Position numbers and translations under genes: made by a program
From: JAZOXB01 sp040096185
GTDB lineage: Bacteria; Bacillota; Clostridia; Oscillospirales; Oscillospiraceae
Assembly: GCF_040096185.1 (NCBI RefSeq)
Contig: NZ_JBBMFF010000257.1
Span: forward strand, 1 to 33,391
DNA length: 33,391 nucleotides
Reading direction: 5' to 3'
In this document: positions 24,265-31,892 of the stretch, piece after piece
How the letters are laid out: each line of letters begins with the position of its first letter
Numbering within the stretch: position 1 is the stretch's first letter
Notes under the pieces: generated by a model
Databases searched by the model: none
The model's input: only the letters and a program-made list of their open reading frames with translations
Told to the model about the DNA's origin: nothing

Positions 24265-24838
24265 CGCTTATTACCGTGGGACAAAAGGAACAAAAAGGAC
24301 AGAACCGGGCTGGTATTCTCAGTAATTCTTGATACCCTTATTATCTCACAGGCGCCGTTGCCTTCACAGGACGTCATTTATTATGCGCTTACGTTATCAT
24401 TTACGAAATTTCCGCATAAAACGAAAGCGTGCGGAAACTGAACATCCCCTGCCAATAATTATGGCTTGTTACGGTTTGACTTTGATTTTGATGAAACATT
24501 CAAATGCTCTTTGCTGATTTGGCAAAATTTGCTTGAATCAGCAAAGAGACTTTGACTTACTTTGCACATTGAACATCGGTATCACCTGATTCATCAAAGA
24601 GCCATCCGAATCAGCAAACAAAATACCAAAGTGCAAACAGCAAAAACTGATTGCGCTATTGCTTGATCGAAAGTGTGCCTCAGAAATCTGACTCCACGAA
24701 AATATTATCGGAAAACTGGAACGGGAAAAGTTTTTTAATGCGGATTTCAGCAGAAAAAATCAATATTTACTGGAAAACATTCATAGTGTACTATCAATAA
24801 TCCTTGACAAAAATTGATTTTACGGATATTATATTGAA
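24265..24838. other. Gene-free stretch with AATCAGCAAA repeats upstream of the ATPase
   Basis: No convincing gene. TTTGCTGATT at 24510-24519 is inverted relative to AATCAGCAAA at 24536-24545, and the same decamer returns at 24609-24618. These three copies lie upstream of the ATPase gene and could be operator half-sites. A clear promoter was not identified. Confidence 0.4.
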
Positions 24839-24854
24839 AAAGGAGCTGATCTCA

Positions 24855-26306
24855 ATGGCGATTACAACAAAAGAAAGCATCCTCAAAGTTCTGAGTGCTT
24901 ATAATCCGTGGTGGAAAACCGGGACAGTTAGCCCGCAGATGTCAAAAACCTACAAGAGGTTTGCATTCCACGAAGCGATGAAGCGGTTGACGGATAAAGG
25001 AATTCGCCGCTCTGTGGTTTTGACCGGGACGAGACGCGTTGGAAAAACAACCATCCAATACCAAATGATCGAAGCGCTGTTAAAGTCAGGTGTGGCACCG
25101 CAGAAAATTGTTTTTATTTCTTTGGATCATCCTATGCTGAAGCTCAGCCAATTTCAGGATGTTCTGGAGTGCTATCATGAAAATATCTATGCAGAGCAGG
25201 ATGTCTATTACTTCTTTGATGAGGTGCAGTACGCACAGGACTGGGATCGATGGTTAAAGATCATTTATGATACACAACCCAACACCCGTGTTGTTGCAAC
25301 CGGCTCTGCCAGCCCAGCGTTGATGAAAGGCAGCAGAGAAAGTGGTGCCGGCCGTTGGACCGTTATACAAGTCCCAACGATGTCTTTTTATGAATATTGT
25401 GAACTGCTGGATTTGGATCGGCCCAATATCGCCTCCGATTTGAAAGTAACAACATTGCTCCACAAAAGTCAAATTGAGCGGACTCAAATTATGATGCAGC
25501 TCTCCAAGGTTCAAAATCATTTTATGCGGTATTTGCAGGTTGGCGGTTTTCCGGAGTTGGCATTGGCTGACAATGATTTGATGGCGCAGCAGATTATGCG
25601 GGAAGATGTTGTGGATAAAGTTCTTAAGCGTGATCTTCCCTCACTGTACAATATCCGTAACGCAACGGAACTGGAGAGAATTTTCTTATACCTCTGCAAT
25701 GTATCTTCAGAAATTGTATCGATTGAGGCAATTACGAAAGAACTGAACGGTGTATCTCGCACAACTGTAGAAAACTATATTCAGTATCTGGAAAGTGCAA
25801 ATTTGATTTATCAGAGTTGGCCGGTTGATATGGCAGGGAAAAAGGTATTAAAGGCGCGTCCTAAAATTTATATCGCCGATGCGGCAATTCGGAATGCTGT
25901 TTTGATGGATGATTCTGTTTTGACGGACCCTGTTGAGATGGGAAAGATTGTTGAAACGGCTGTTTACAAGCATGTCGCAGCGTTTTATTATCAATATGCT
26001 ACTTCGGTGGGCTATTTTAGAGGTGGAAAAAAGGGCAAAGAAATTGATATTGTGGTGGACTATCCTAATACGAAAAACATCCTCATTGAAGTTAAATACA
26101 GGGAAGGTGCGCCAATTGCGGATGATGATGCGATCGTAGAATTGTGTGAGGAAGCGTCGGCAGCAATCATTATAACCAAGAATGCGGACGATTATGGAGT
26201 TCATAACACAAAGTGCGGTAAAGATCTACTACGAATTCCTGCGTTTGCTTTCCTGTATTTGCTGGGGAACGCAGAAAAACATGGATATCGCGGAATGGAA
26301 CAATAA
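24855..26306 (+). CDS. AAA_14/DUF4143-family ATPase
   Basis: 483 residues, ATG 9 bases after AAAGGAG. The N-terminal AAA_14 domain has Walker A G-T-R-R-V-G-K-T-T (58-66) and Walker B Y-F-F-D-E-V-Q-Y-A; the C-terminal DUF4143 half has a winged-helix-like segment (V-S-R-T-T-V-E-N-Y-I-Q-Y-L) and a nuclease-like fold with E-I-D-I-V-V-D...L-I-E-V-K-Y-R, the D-x-V...E-x-K pattern of PD-(D/E)XK enzymes. These proteins are common in gut anaerobes and are carried in variable regions; the function is not established. It stands alone, flanked by the two intergenic repeats. Confidence 0.92.
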   Translation: MAITTKESILKVLSAYNPWWKTGTVSPQMSKTYKRFAFHEAMKRLTDKGIRRSVVLTGTRRVGKTTIQYQMIEALLKSGVAPQKIVFISLDHPMLKLSQFQDVLECYHENIYAEQDVYYFFDEVQYAQDWDRWLKIIYDTQPNTRVVATGSASPALMKGSRESGAGRWTVIQVPTMSFYEYCELLDLDRPNIASDLKVTTLLHKSQIERTQIMMQLSKVQNHFMRYLQVGGFPELALADNDLMAQQIMREDVVDKVLKRDLPSLYNIRNATELERIFLYLCNVSSEIVSIEAITKELNGVSRTTVENYIQYLESANLIYQSWPVDMAGKKVLKARPKIYIADAAIRNAVLMDDSVLTDPVEMGKIVETAVYKHVAAFYYQYATSVGYFRGGKKGKEIDIVVDYPNTKNILIEVKYREGAPIADDDAIVELCEEASAAIIITKNADDYGVHNTKCGKDLLRIPAFAFLYLLGNAEKHGYRGMEQ

Positions 26307-26308
26307 AA

Positions 26309-26432
26309 TAGGTTATATTCTGTCCTTTCCGTCCGCAGTCTCCCAGCCCATCAAAACAAAACCCATAAAATAATGCACCACGCCTTCAAAACATGGTGCA
26401 TGGTATCCACGAGCGGTAGGTTTGCCAGATCT
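26309..26432 (+). repeat. Right copy of the ~120-bp intergenic repeat
   Basis: Homologous to 23881-24001, starting 2 bases after the ATPase stop. The central stem is kept with a mismatch (ATGCACCA against TGGTGCAT). It is followed at once by a terminator whose sequence differs from the one after the left copy, so only the repeat, not the terminator, is conserved. Confidence 0.8.
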
Positions 26433-26466
26433 GCACCGTCTGTCGGTTCGGCAGGCGGTGCTTTTT
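26433..26466 (+). terminator. Intrinsic terminator of the ATPase gene
   Basis: GCACCGTCTGTC (26433-26444) pairs with 26450-26461 (ending GGCGGTGC) including G-U pairs, over a short loop, followed by TTTTT. It closes the ATPase transcript after the right repeat. Confidence 0.8.
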
Positions 26467-26570
26467 GCCGTTTTCCCGTTCCTCTGTGTATCTGTCCCCC
26501 ACTTCCATTGTCCCGGTGCGTCGGGACGAACTCCGTGAAAATGTACTGCGCCTGCTCCGTGCGCGTACCA

Positions 26571-26632
26571 TTGCCGTTATCGGCAAAATTCAAATATTGT
26601 TTCATAAATTGTTCTTTATATTTTGCCGATAA
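26571..26632. promoter_or_regulatory. Operator-like repeats upstream of the Fic gene
   Basis: TTGCCG-TTAT-CGGCAA (26571-26586) is a perfect palindrome. In addition TTATCGGCAAAAT (26577-26589) is perfectly inverted at 26620-26632 (ATTTTGCCGATAA), 2 bases before the extended -10 box. Three half-sites across the promoter suggest binding by an oligomeric repressor, perhaps the HTH domain of the Fic protein itself. Confidence 0.6.
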
Positions 26633-26634
26633 TG

Positions 26635-26643
26635 TGCTATACT
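26635..26643 (+). promoter_or_regulatory. Extended -10 promoter element of the Fic gene
   Basis: TGC-TATACT is an extended -10 box 28 bases before the Fic start codon. No good -35 box is seen at the right distance, as is usual for extended -10 promoters. The right arm of the operator-like repeat ends just before it. Confidence 0.55.
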
Positions 26644-26671
26644 ATCCCTGTGCAGAAAGTGAGGGATCTCT

Positions 26672-27568
26672 ATGAAATATATTTCTGTCGCGGAAACGGC
26701 GAAAAGGTGGGGCGTTTCCGAACGCAGCGTGCGAGGGTACTGTGCCGAAGGAAAAATCGACGGTGCATTTCTGACCGGAAAGACATGGAACATACCCGAA
26801 ACCGCGGAGAAGCCCGATCGCATGAACAAGAAAACCGATACACCAAAGACCCTTCTTGAGGTGCTGAAAGCCGAAAAAGCGGCGAAGCTGCACGGCGGTA
26901 TTTATCATAAAATCCAAATCGATCTGACCTATAACTCCAACCACATGGAGGGCAGTCGCCTTACTCACGATCAGACGCGCTATATCTTTGAGACGAACAC
27001 CATCGGCGCATCGGACGGGACGGTCAAGGTTGACGATGTGGTCGAGACCGCCAACCATTTCAAGTGCATTGATATGATGATCGACAATGCCAATTATGCT
27101 CCGAGCGAGGCGTTCATCAAGCAGCTGCACGCCGTTCTGAAAAACGGAACTTCCGATTCCCGCCTCGATTGGTTTGCCGTCGGGAATTACAAGAAACTGC
27201 CCAACGAGGTCGGCGGCATGGACACCACTGCGCCGGAGAATGTCGGTGCTGAGATGAAGAAGCTGCTTGCCGAGTACAACGCTATCACGCGCAAAACCTT
27301 TGACGATTTGCTCGACTTTCACTACCGCTTTGAGCGCATCCATCCGTTCCAGGACGGCAACGGCAGAGTCGGGCGCCTGCTCCTTTTCAAAGAATGCCTG
27401 CGGAACAACATCGTGCCGTTTATCATCGAGGACGACATCAAGATGTTCTACTACCGTGGCTTGAAGGAGTGGCAGAACGAGCGCGGCTATCTGCGTGATA
27501 CTTGTCTATCTGCACAGGACAGGTTTCAGAAGTATTTGGACTATTTCCGAGTCCCGTATGACAAATAA
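26672..27568 (+). CDS. Fic-domain protein with N-terminal HTH
   Basis: 298 residues. An N-terminal MerR/excisionase-like HTH (S-V-A-E-T-A-K-R-W-G-V-S-E-R-S-V, residues 5-20, with a following wing) is fused to a Fic domain. The catalytic motif H-P-F-Q-D-G-N-G-R (224-232) is intact, so AMP or another nucleotide group can be transferred to a target protein. S-N-H-M-E-G (89-94) matches the (S/T)xxxE(G/N) inhibitory helix, placed N-terminal as in class II Fic proteins, so the enzyme is probably self-restrained and needs no separate antitoxin. GAGGG precedes the ATG. The HTH likely binds the repeats around its own promoter. Confidence 0.93.
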   Translation: MKYISVAETAKRWGVSERSVRGYCAEGKIDGAFLTGKTWNIPETAEKPDRMNKKTDTPKTLLEVLKAEKAAKLHGGIYHKIQIDLTYNSNHMEGSRLTHDQTRYIFETNTIGASDGTVKVDDVVETANHFKCIDMMIDNANYAPSEAFIKQLHAVLKNGTSDSRLDWFAVGNYKKLPNEVGGMDTTAPENVGAEMKKLLAEYNAITRKTFDDLLDFHYRFERIHPFQDGNGRVGRLLLFKECLRNNIVPFIIEDDIKMFYYRGLKEWQNERGYLRDTCLSAQDRFQKYLDYFRVPYDK

Positions 27569-27574
27569 GCAAAA

Positions 27575-27607
27575 CCGCCCCTGTGCGATACAGAGGCGGA
27601 TTGCTTT
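27575..27607 (+). terminator. Fic gene terminator
   Basis: CCGCCCCTGT pairs with ACAGAGGCGG (one mismatch) over GCGAT, followed by ATTGCTTTTT. It starts a few bases after the Fic stop codon. Confidence 0.75.
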
Positions 27608-27643
27608 TTCGTAATAAACCCGTGCATCTATGCCGTAAAAAAT

Positions 27644-27670
27644 CCCGCCTGCACAAGCAGGCGGGAAAAT
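27644..27670. terminator. Bidirectional terminator between Fic and spo0A
   Basis: CCCGCCTGC-ACAA-GCAGGCGGG is a perfect 9-bp stem with an A-run before and a T-rich run after (AAAATTTTT), so it works on both strands and separates the convergent Fic and spo0A genes. Confidence 0.85.
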
Positions 27671-27714
27671 TTTTGCTCTCTTTTGTGTTCGGGAGGTTTT
27701 CTCCATCCCCCGGC

Positions 27715-28494
27715 TCACATGGCCGCAGCCTCGGGGCTGCGGAGCTGGAGCTGCAGGCGGTCGGCGATGAGGGCGATGAACTCGCTGTTCGTCGGCTTGC
27801 CCTTCGTGTTCGACACCGTGTAGCCGAAGAAGCGCTGCAGCGTCTCCAGGTCGCCGCGGTCCCACGCGACCTCGATGGCGTGGCGGATGGCGCGCTCGAC
27901 GCGCGAGGGCGTCGTGGCGAACGTCTTGGCCACCTGCGGATAGAGCACCTTGGTGATGGCGTTGATAACATCCATGTCATTGACGGCAATCAGGATCGCC
28001 TCCCTGAGATACTGATAGCCCTTGATGTGCGCAGGGACGCCGATCTCATGAATGATCGAGGTGACCATGGACTCGATGTTGGCGTTGCGCTTTGCTGCGA
28101 TGGCGGGTTTGCGCGAAACGGCGCTCTCGCAGATCTCGTCGAGACGCTCCACGACGGCACGGCAGCTGCATGGTTTCAGCATGATATATTGCACGCCGAG
28201 CGTCATAAACATTGAAGACACATATTCCGTTACGAACTCCACCAAAACCAGAAGCTTTGGCTTTGGATCCAGCCCGGCCGCTGCCTTCAGCACGGACAGG
28301 CCGTCCGCCTGCGGCAGCATGAGGTCGACGACCAGCAGATCCGGTTTCAGCTCTTTCAGCAGGCTGATAGCGCGAACGCCGTCACAAGCCGAGCCGACCA
28401 CGGAATACCGATTCGTCTGCTTCAGGGCAACGCCGAGCTTCCCACAAAACTCTTCGCTGCCGTTTGCCAGCAGGACCCGATACATTTTTTCCAT
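27715..28494 (-). CDS. spo0A: Sporulation response regulator Spo0A, atypical receiver
   Basis: 259 residues. The C-terminal DNA-binding domain is near-typical Spo0A (I-H-E-I-G-V-P-A-H-I-K-G-Y-Q-Y-L-R-E-A-I and T-T-P-S-R-V-E-R-A-I-R-H-A-I-E-V-A-W), so identity is firm. Spo0A is the master switch for sporulation and stationary-phase genes. The receiver keeps the phospho-acceptor Asp57 (V-V-D-L-M-L-P) and the late Lys (M-L-K-P), but the acidic pair that holds Mg is A-N (10-11, within L-L-A-N-G-S) and the conserved Thr/Ser is Val. Phosphorylation may therefore be altered. The start at 28494 follows an AGGAGG-type site; longer readings lack one. A 0A box lies upstream. Confidence 0.96.
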   Translation of the reverse strand: MEKMYRVLLANGSEEFCGKLGVALKQTNRYSVVGSACDGVRAISLLKELKPDLLVVDLMLPQADGLSVLKAAAGLDPKPKLLVLVEFVTEYVSSMFMTLGVQYIMLKPCSCRAVVERLDEICESAVSRKPAIAAKRNANIESMVTSIIHEIGVPAHIKGYQYLREAILIAVNDMDVINAITKVLYPQVAKTFATTPSRVERAIRHAIEVAWDRGDLETLQRFFGYTVSNTKGKPTNSEFIALIADRLQLQLRSPEAAAM

Positions 28495-28623
28495 GTAACA
28501 ACTCTCCTCCTCGTAGATTCTCTCATTTCCGCATGGATGTACAAGCGGTGCTTCTAATTTAACATATTCGGCCCGCTTTTGCAATGACTTTCCCTGAAAA
28601 TGTCTGCTTTTTCGTCGACGTTC

Positions 28624-28630
28624 TTCGACA
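28624..28630 (-). promoter_or_regulatory. 0A box upstream of spo0A
   Basis: On the minus strand this reads TGTCGAA, the exact 0A-box consensus bound by Spo0A, about 130 bases before the spo0A start. A partial second copy overlaps 28611-28620. It suggests autoregulation, as known for spo0A in other species. Confidence 0.65.
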
Positions 28631-28681
28631 AACATGCGGAAACGGCAGAAAATATGATACTCTAAGAGGAAAAAGGTGAAA

Positions 28682-28710
28682 AAATATTCTTATTCACGGA
28701 ATTACCGTGA
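28682..28710 (-). terminator. Terminator after mnmG
   Basis: On the minus strand TCACGG-TAATT-CCGTGA is followed by ATAAGAATATTTTTT, about 10 bases after the mnmG stop. The T-run is a few bases away from the stem, so termination may be partial. Confidence 0.6.
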
Positions 28711-28719
28711 GACGTCCCG

Positions 28720-30612
28720 TTATTCCGCGTGATCGGTCGAATTTTCATTGCGCTGGCTGAGCCAGATCAGCAGCACGGCAATGTCCGCAGGCGAAACGCC
28801 GGAGATGCGCCCGGCCTGCCCGATGGAGCGCGGGCGGATGTCGGCCAGCTTCTGCCGCGCCTCGAGGCGCAGCCCGGCGATGGAGGCATAGTCCGCATCC
28901 TCCGGCAGCAGGCGCGATTCCTCGCGGCGGAAGGCCTCGATCTGCTGCTCCTGCCGCTGGAGATACCCCGCATATTTCACCCGGATCTCGACCTGACGCG
29001 TCACGGCTGCCGGAAGCTCCGGCCGCTCCGGGTCGAAGGGAGCAAGCTCTGCATAGTGCAGCTCCGGGCGGCGCAGCAGGTCCGCCAGCCGCGCGGAGCT
29101 GACGACCTCCGCCGAGCCGCGCGCCTGCAGAAACCCGTTCAGCGCCGGACCGGCGGGCACGCCGGTGTGCTCCAGCCTGCGCTGCTCGCGCCGGACGGCC
29201 TCGTATTTCTCCGCGACGGCCTGTGCCTGCGCGGCAGGGATGAGGCCGATGCGATAGCCGATGGGCGTGAGCCGCTCGTCGGCGTTGTCCTGCCGGTGCA
29301 GCAGGCGGTATTCGCTGCGCGAGGTCATGATGCGGTACGGCTCCTCCGTGCCCTTCGTGACGAGGTCGTCGATGAGGGTGCCGATGTAGCCGTCCGAGCG
29401 TTTGAGCACCAGCGGCTCGCGCCCGAGCAGCTTCAGCGCGGCGTTCACGCCCGCCACAAAGCCCTGCACGGCCGCCTCCTCATAGCCGGATGTGCCGTTG
29501 AACTGGCCCGCGCCGTAGAGGCCGGGCAGCTTTTTGCACTCGAGTGTCGCGGAAAGCTCCGTCGGGTCGATACAGTCATATTCGATGGCGTAGGCCGGGC
29601 GCAGCATTTCGGCGTGCTCCAGCCCCGCGATGGTGTGCAGCATGGCAAGCTGCACCTCCTCCGGCAGGCTCGTGGACAGGCCCTGCAGGTACAGCTCGTC
29701 CGTCCCGAGGCCGCACGGCTCCAGAAAGAGCTGGTGGCGCGGCTTGTCGGCAAAGCGGACAATCTTCGTCTCGATGCTCGGGCAGTAGCGCGGGCCGACG
29801 CCGGTGATGGAGCCGTCGAACAGCGGGCTGCGGTGCAGATTTTCGCGGATGACGGCGTGCGTGCGCTCGTTCGTCCACGTCAGCCAGCACACGGCCTGAT
29901 TTTTCGGCGGCTCACGGGTGGAAAACGAGAACGGCTCCGGATCGTCGTCGCCGCGCTGGACCTCCATTTTCGAGAAATCGACGCTGCGCGCGTTGATGCG
30001 CGGGGGCGTTCCGGTCTTGAACCGGCGCATCCGTAGGCCGAGGGCGCGCAGGCACTGGCTCAGCTCCGGCGCGGGGCGCAGGCCGTCCGGCCCGGAGTGC
30101 AGGACGCATTGCCCGGTGATGACGGTGCTGTCGAGGTACGTCCCGGCAGCGACGACGACGGCGCGCACGCGGTATTCCGCGCCGAGCTGCGTCACGACGC
30201 CGCTGACGTGTCCGTCCTCCGTCCGGATCTCCGTGACGGCGGCCTGCTTGAGATAGAGGTTCGGCTCGCGCTCGAGCAGGCGTTTCATGTGCTCCTGATA
30301 GCGGCGGCGGTCTGCCTGCGCGCGCAGGGAGTGCACGGCCGGGCCCTTGCCGCGGTTGAGCATGCGGTACTGGATGCAGCAGGCGTCCGCCGCGCGGCCC
30401 ATCTCGCCGCCGAGGGCGTCGAGCTCGCGCACGAGATGGCCCTTGCCCGTGCCGCCGATGGCCGGGTTGCAGGGCATGTTGCCCACGGCGTCCAGATTGA
30501 TCGTGAACACGACGGCTTGCAGCCCCAGCCGCGCGGCCGCGAGACCGGCTTCAATCCCGGCATGGCCCGCGCCGATGACGGCAATGTCATAATTTCCTGC
30601 AAAATAGCTCAT
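28720..30612 (-). CDS. mnmG: tRNA uridine-5-carboxymethylaminomethyl modification enzyme, FAD subunit
   Basis: 630 residues, normal length. The FAD-binding G-A-G-H-A-G-I-E motif (14-21), P-C-N-P-A-I-G-G-T-G-K-G-H near residue 48, K-T-G-T-P-P-R-I and the C-terminal helical domain (I-G-Q-A-G-R-I-S-G-V-S-P-A-D-I) identify MnmG (GidA). With MnmE, encoded in the same block, it modifies wobble U34 of certain tRNAs in the cytoplasm. It follows rsmG by 22 bases on the same strand. The sequence is clearly more GC-rich than the accessory region and has normal family features. Confidence 0.98.
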   Translation of the reverse strand: MSYFAGNYDIAVIGAGHAGIEAGLAAARLGLQAVVFTINLDAVGNMPCNPAIGGTGKGHLVRELDALGGEMGRAADACCIQYRMLNRGKGPAVHSLRAQADRRRYQEHMKRLLEREPNLYLKQAAVTEIRTEDGHVSGVVTQLGAEYRVRAVVVAAGTYLDSTVITGQCVLHSGPDGLRPAPELSQCLRALGLRMRRFKTGTPPRINARSVDFSKMEVQRGDDDPEPFSFSTREPPKNQAVCWLTWTNERTHAVIRENLHRSPLFDGSITGVGPRYCPSIETKIVRFADKPRHQLFLEPCGLGTDELYLQGLSTSLPEEVQLAMLHTIAGLEHAEMLRPAYAIEYDCIDPTELSATLECKKLPGLYGAGQFNGTSGYEEAAVQGFVAGVNAALKLLGREPLVLKRSDGYIGTLIDDLVTKGTEEPYRIMTSRSEYRLLHRQDNADERLTPIGYRIGLIPAAQAQAVAEKYEAVRREQRRLEHTGVPAGPALNGFLQARGSAEVVSSARLADLLRRPELHYAELAPFDPERPELPAAVTRQVEIRVKYAGYLQRQEQQIEAFRREESRLLPEDADYASIAGLRLEARQKLADIRPRSIGQAGRISGVSPADIAVLLIWLSQRNENSTDHAE

Positions 30613-30634
30613 TTACGCTCATCTTTCTTTCAAA

Positions 30635-31327
30635 TCACAGCGGTGACTGCTTGATCTTTGCATAGCGGCGGGGATAGGCCGGGGGCGTCGGGTGCTCCTT
30701 GCGGATGACGATGACGCAGCGCGGCGCGCCGTCGATGTCGTAGGTCTCCGTTTTTTCCACGCGGCCGCCCAGCCTTGCGATGCCGCGCTTCGCCTCCTCC
30801 AGCTCCTCGGCCGCAGCGGCGGCCTTCATGGCAAGGAAGTATCCGCCCGGCTTCACGAACGGCAGGCACAGCTCCGCCAGAATGTTCAGCCGTGCCACCG
30901 CGCGGGACGTCGCGATGTCATATTGCTCGCGCGCCTTCGCGGCATAGTCCTCCGCGCGGGAGCAGACGCACTGCGCCGGGACGCCCATGTCCCGCAGTGT
31001 CGCCTCCAGCCACGTCACGCGCTTGCCGAGGCTGTCGAGCAGCGTCAGGTCGAGGCTCGGCTCGCCGAGCTTCAGCGGCACGCCGGGGAAGCCCGCCCCG
31101 CAGCCGACGTCGATGACGCGCTTGCCTGAAAACGGCACAATGCGCAGCAGCGCGAGGCAGTCGGCAAAGTGCAGCTTTGCCACGGCCTGCGGCTCCGTGA
31201 TGGCCGTCAGATTCATGACGCGGTTCTGCTCGAGCAGGCGCGCGCCGAAGTCACACAGCTTCTCCGCCTGCGCCGCCGTCAGCGGCACACCGAGCGCTGC
31301 GCAGGAACCCAACAGGGTTTGCAGCAT
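30635..31327 (-). CDS. rsmG: 16S rRNA (guanine-N7) methyltransferase
   Basis: 230 residues. The SAM-binding V-I-D-V-G-C-G-A-G-F-P-G-V-P-L motif near residues 70-82 and A-T-S-R-A-V-A-R-L are RsmG (GidB) hallmarks; it methylates G527 (E. coli numbering) of 16S rRNA. The start at 31327 has GGGAGGT 8 bases upstream; the longer frame has not. It sits 1 base after the stop of the small membrane protein gene and just before mnmG. Confidence 0.96.
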   Translation of the reverse strand: MLQTLLGSCAALGVPLTAAQAEKLCDFGARLLEQNRVMNLTAITEPQAVAKLHFADCLALLRIVPFSGKRVIDVGCGAGFPGVPLKLGEPSLDLTLLDSLGKRVTWLEATLRDMGVPAQCVCSRAEDYAAKAREQYDIATSRAVARLNILAELCLPFVKPGGYFLAMKAAAAAEELEEAKRGIARLGGRVEKTETYDIDGAPRCVIVIRKEHPTPPAYPRRYAKIKQSPL

Positions 31328-31328
31328 A

Positions 31329-31886
31329 TTACGATACCTCCCGGTAAACCTGAATAACAATGCCTAGGTCGCAGAACGTTGCCCGGCCGGGGACCTGCAG
31401 CACGCGCACGGCGTCATACACCATGCCAAGCGCCGCGACGGTGCAGCCGGCGCTTGCCATCGCCACGGGCCAGAACCACACGAGCGGCACGCGCGCGAGC
31501 GTGAACCACAGCGCCGCGCCTACGAGCACGGGCGGGAGCAGCCGCACGGCGATCATCGCGGCGCGGCTCAGCTCCGCCTTCGAGCCGACGCACGGCCGCA
31601 GGGAAAACACGGAGCAGAACGGCCTCCTTCGGCCGAACAGGGCCAGCAGCGGCCACGGCAGCAGGCAGAGCACCCACTGCGCCGCGAGCGTGATGACAAT
31701 GCTCTCCAGGACAGCGCGCGTCCATCGGCCCATGCCGCCTTCGACGATCGGCTCCATCGCGGCAAGGCCGCGCCATTTCCACAGCAGGACAAACAGGCCG
31801 ATGGCGAGCAGCACGCCGAGCACCCGCAGGACGCGCCGGTGCCCGCGCTCCATGGAGAGGGAAATTTCCTCGATCTTTTCTTTCAT
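31329..31886 (-). CDS. Small membrane protein, DUF3267-like without HExxH
   Basis: 185 residues with four likely membrane helices (about 20-38, 60-85, 112-132 and 135-155) and a short C-terminal soluble tail (F-C-D-L-G-I-V-I-Q-V-Y-R). The overall layout and the tail resemble DUF3267 putative zincins, but no HExxH is present, so either it is an inactive relative or the resemblance is superficial. It lies between mnmE and rsmG and is probably co-transcribed with them. Function unknown. Confidence 0.75.
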   Translation of the reverse strand: MKEKIEEISLSMERGHRRVLRVLGVLLAIGLFVLLWKWRGLAAMEPIVEGGMGRWTRAVLESIVITLAAQWVLCLLPWPLLALFGRRRPFCSVFSLRPCVGSKAELSRAAMIAVRLLPPVLVGAALWFTLARVPLVWFWPVAMASAGCTVAALGMVYDAVRVLQVPGRATFCDLGIVIQVYREVS

Positions 31887-31892
31887 ATTCGC

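Noticed and set aside
28495..28719. Sigma-H promoter for spo0A
   Set aside because: An AGGGAAA and a GCCGAAT are present on the minus strand, but they are too far apart for a sigma-H promoter.
28729..30036. 435-codon plus-strand frame opposite mnmG
   Set aside because: GC-rich antisense shadow of a conserved gene.
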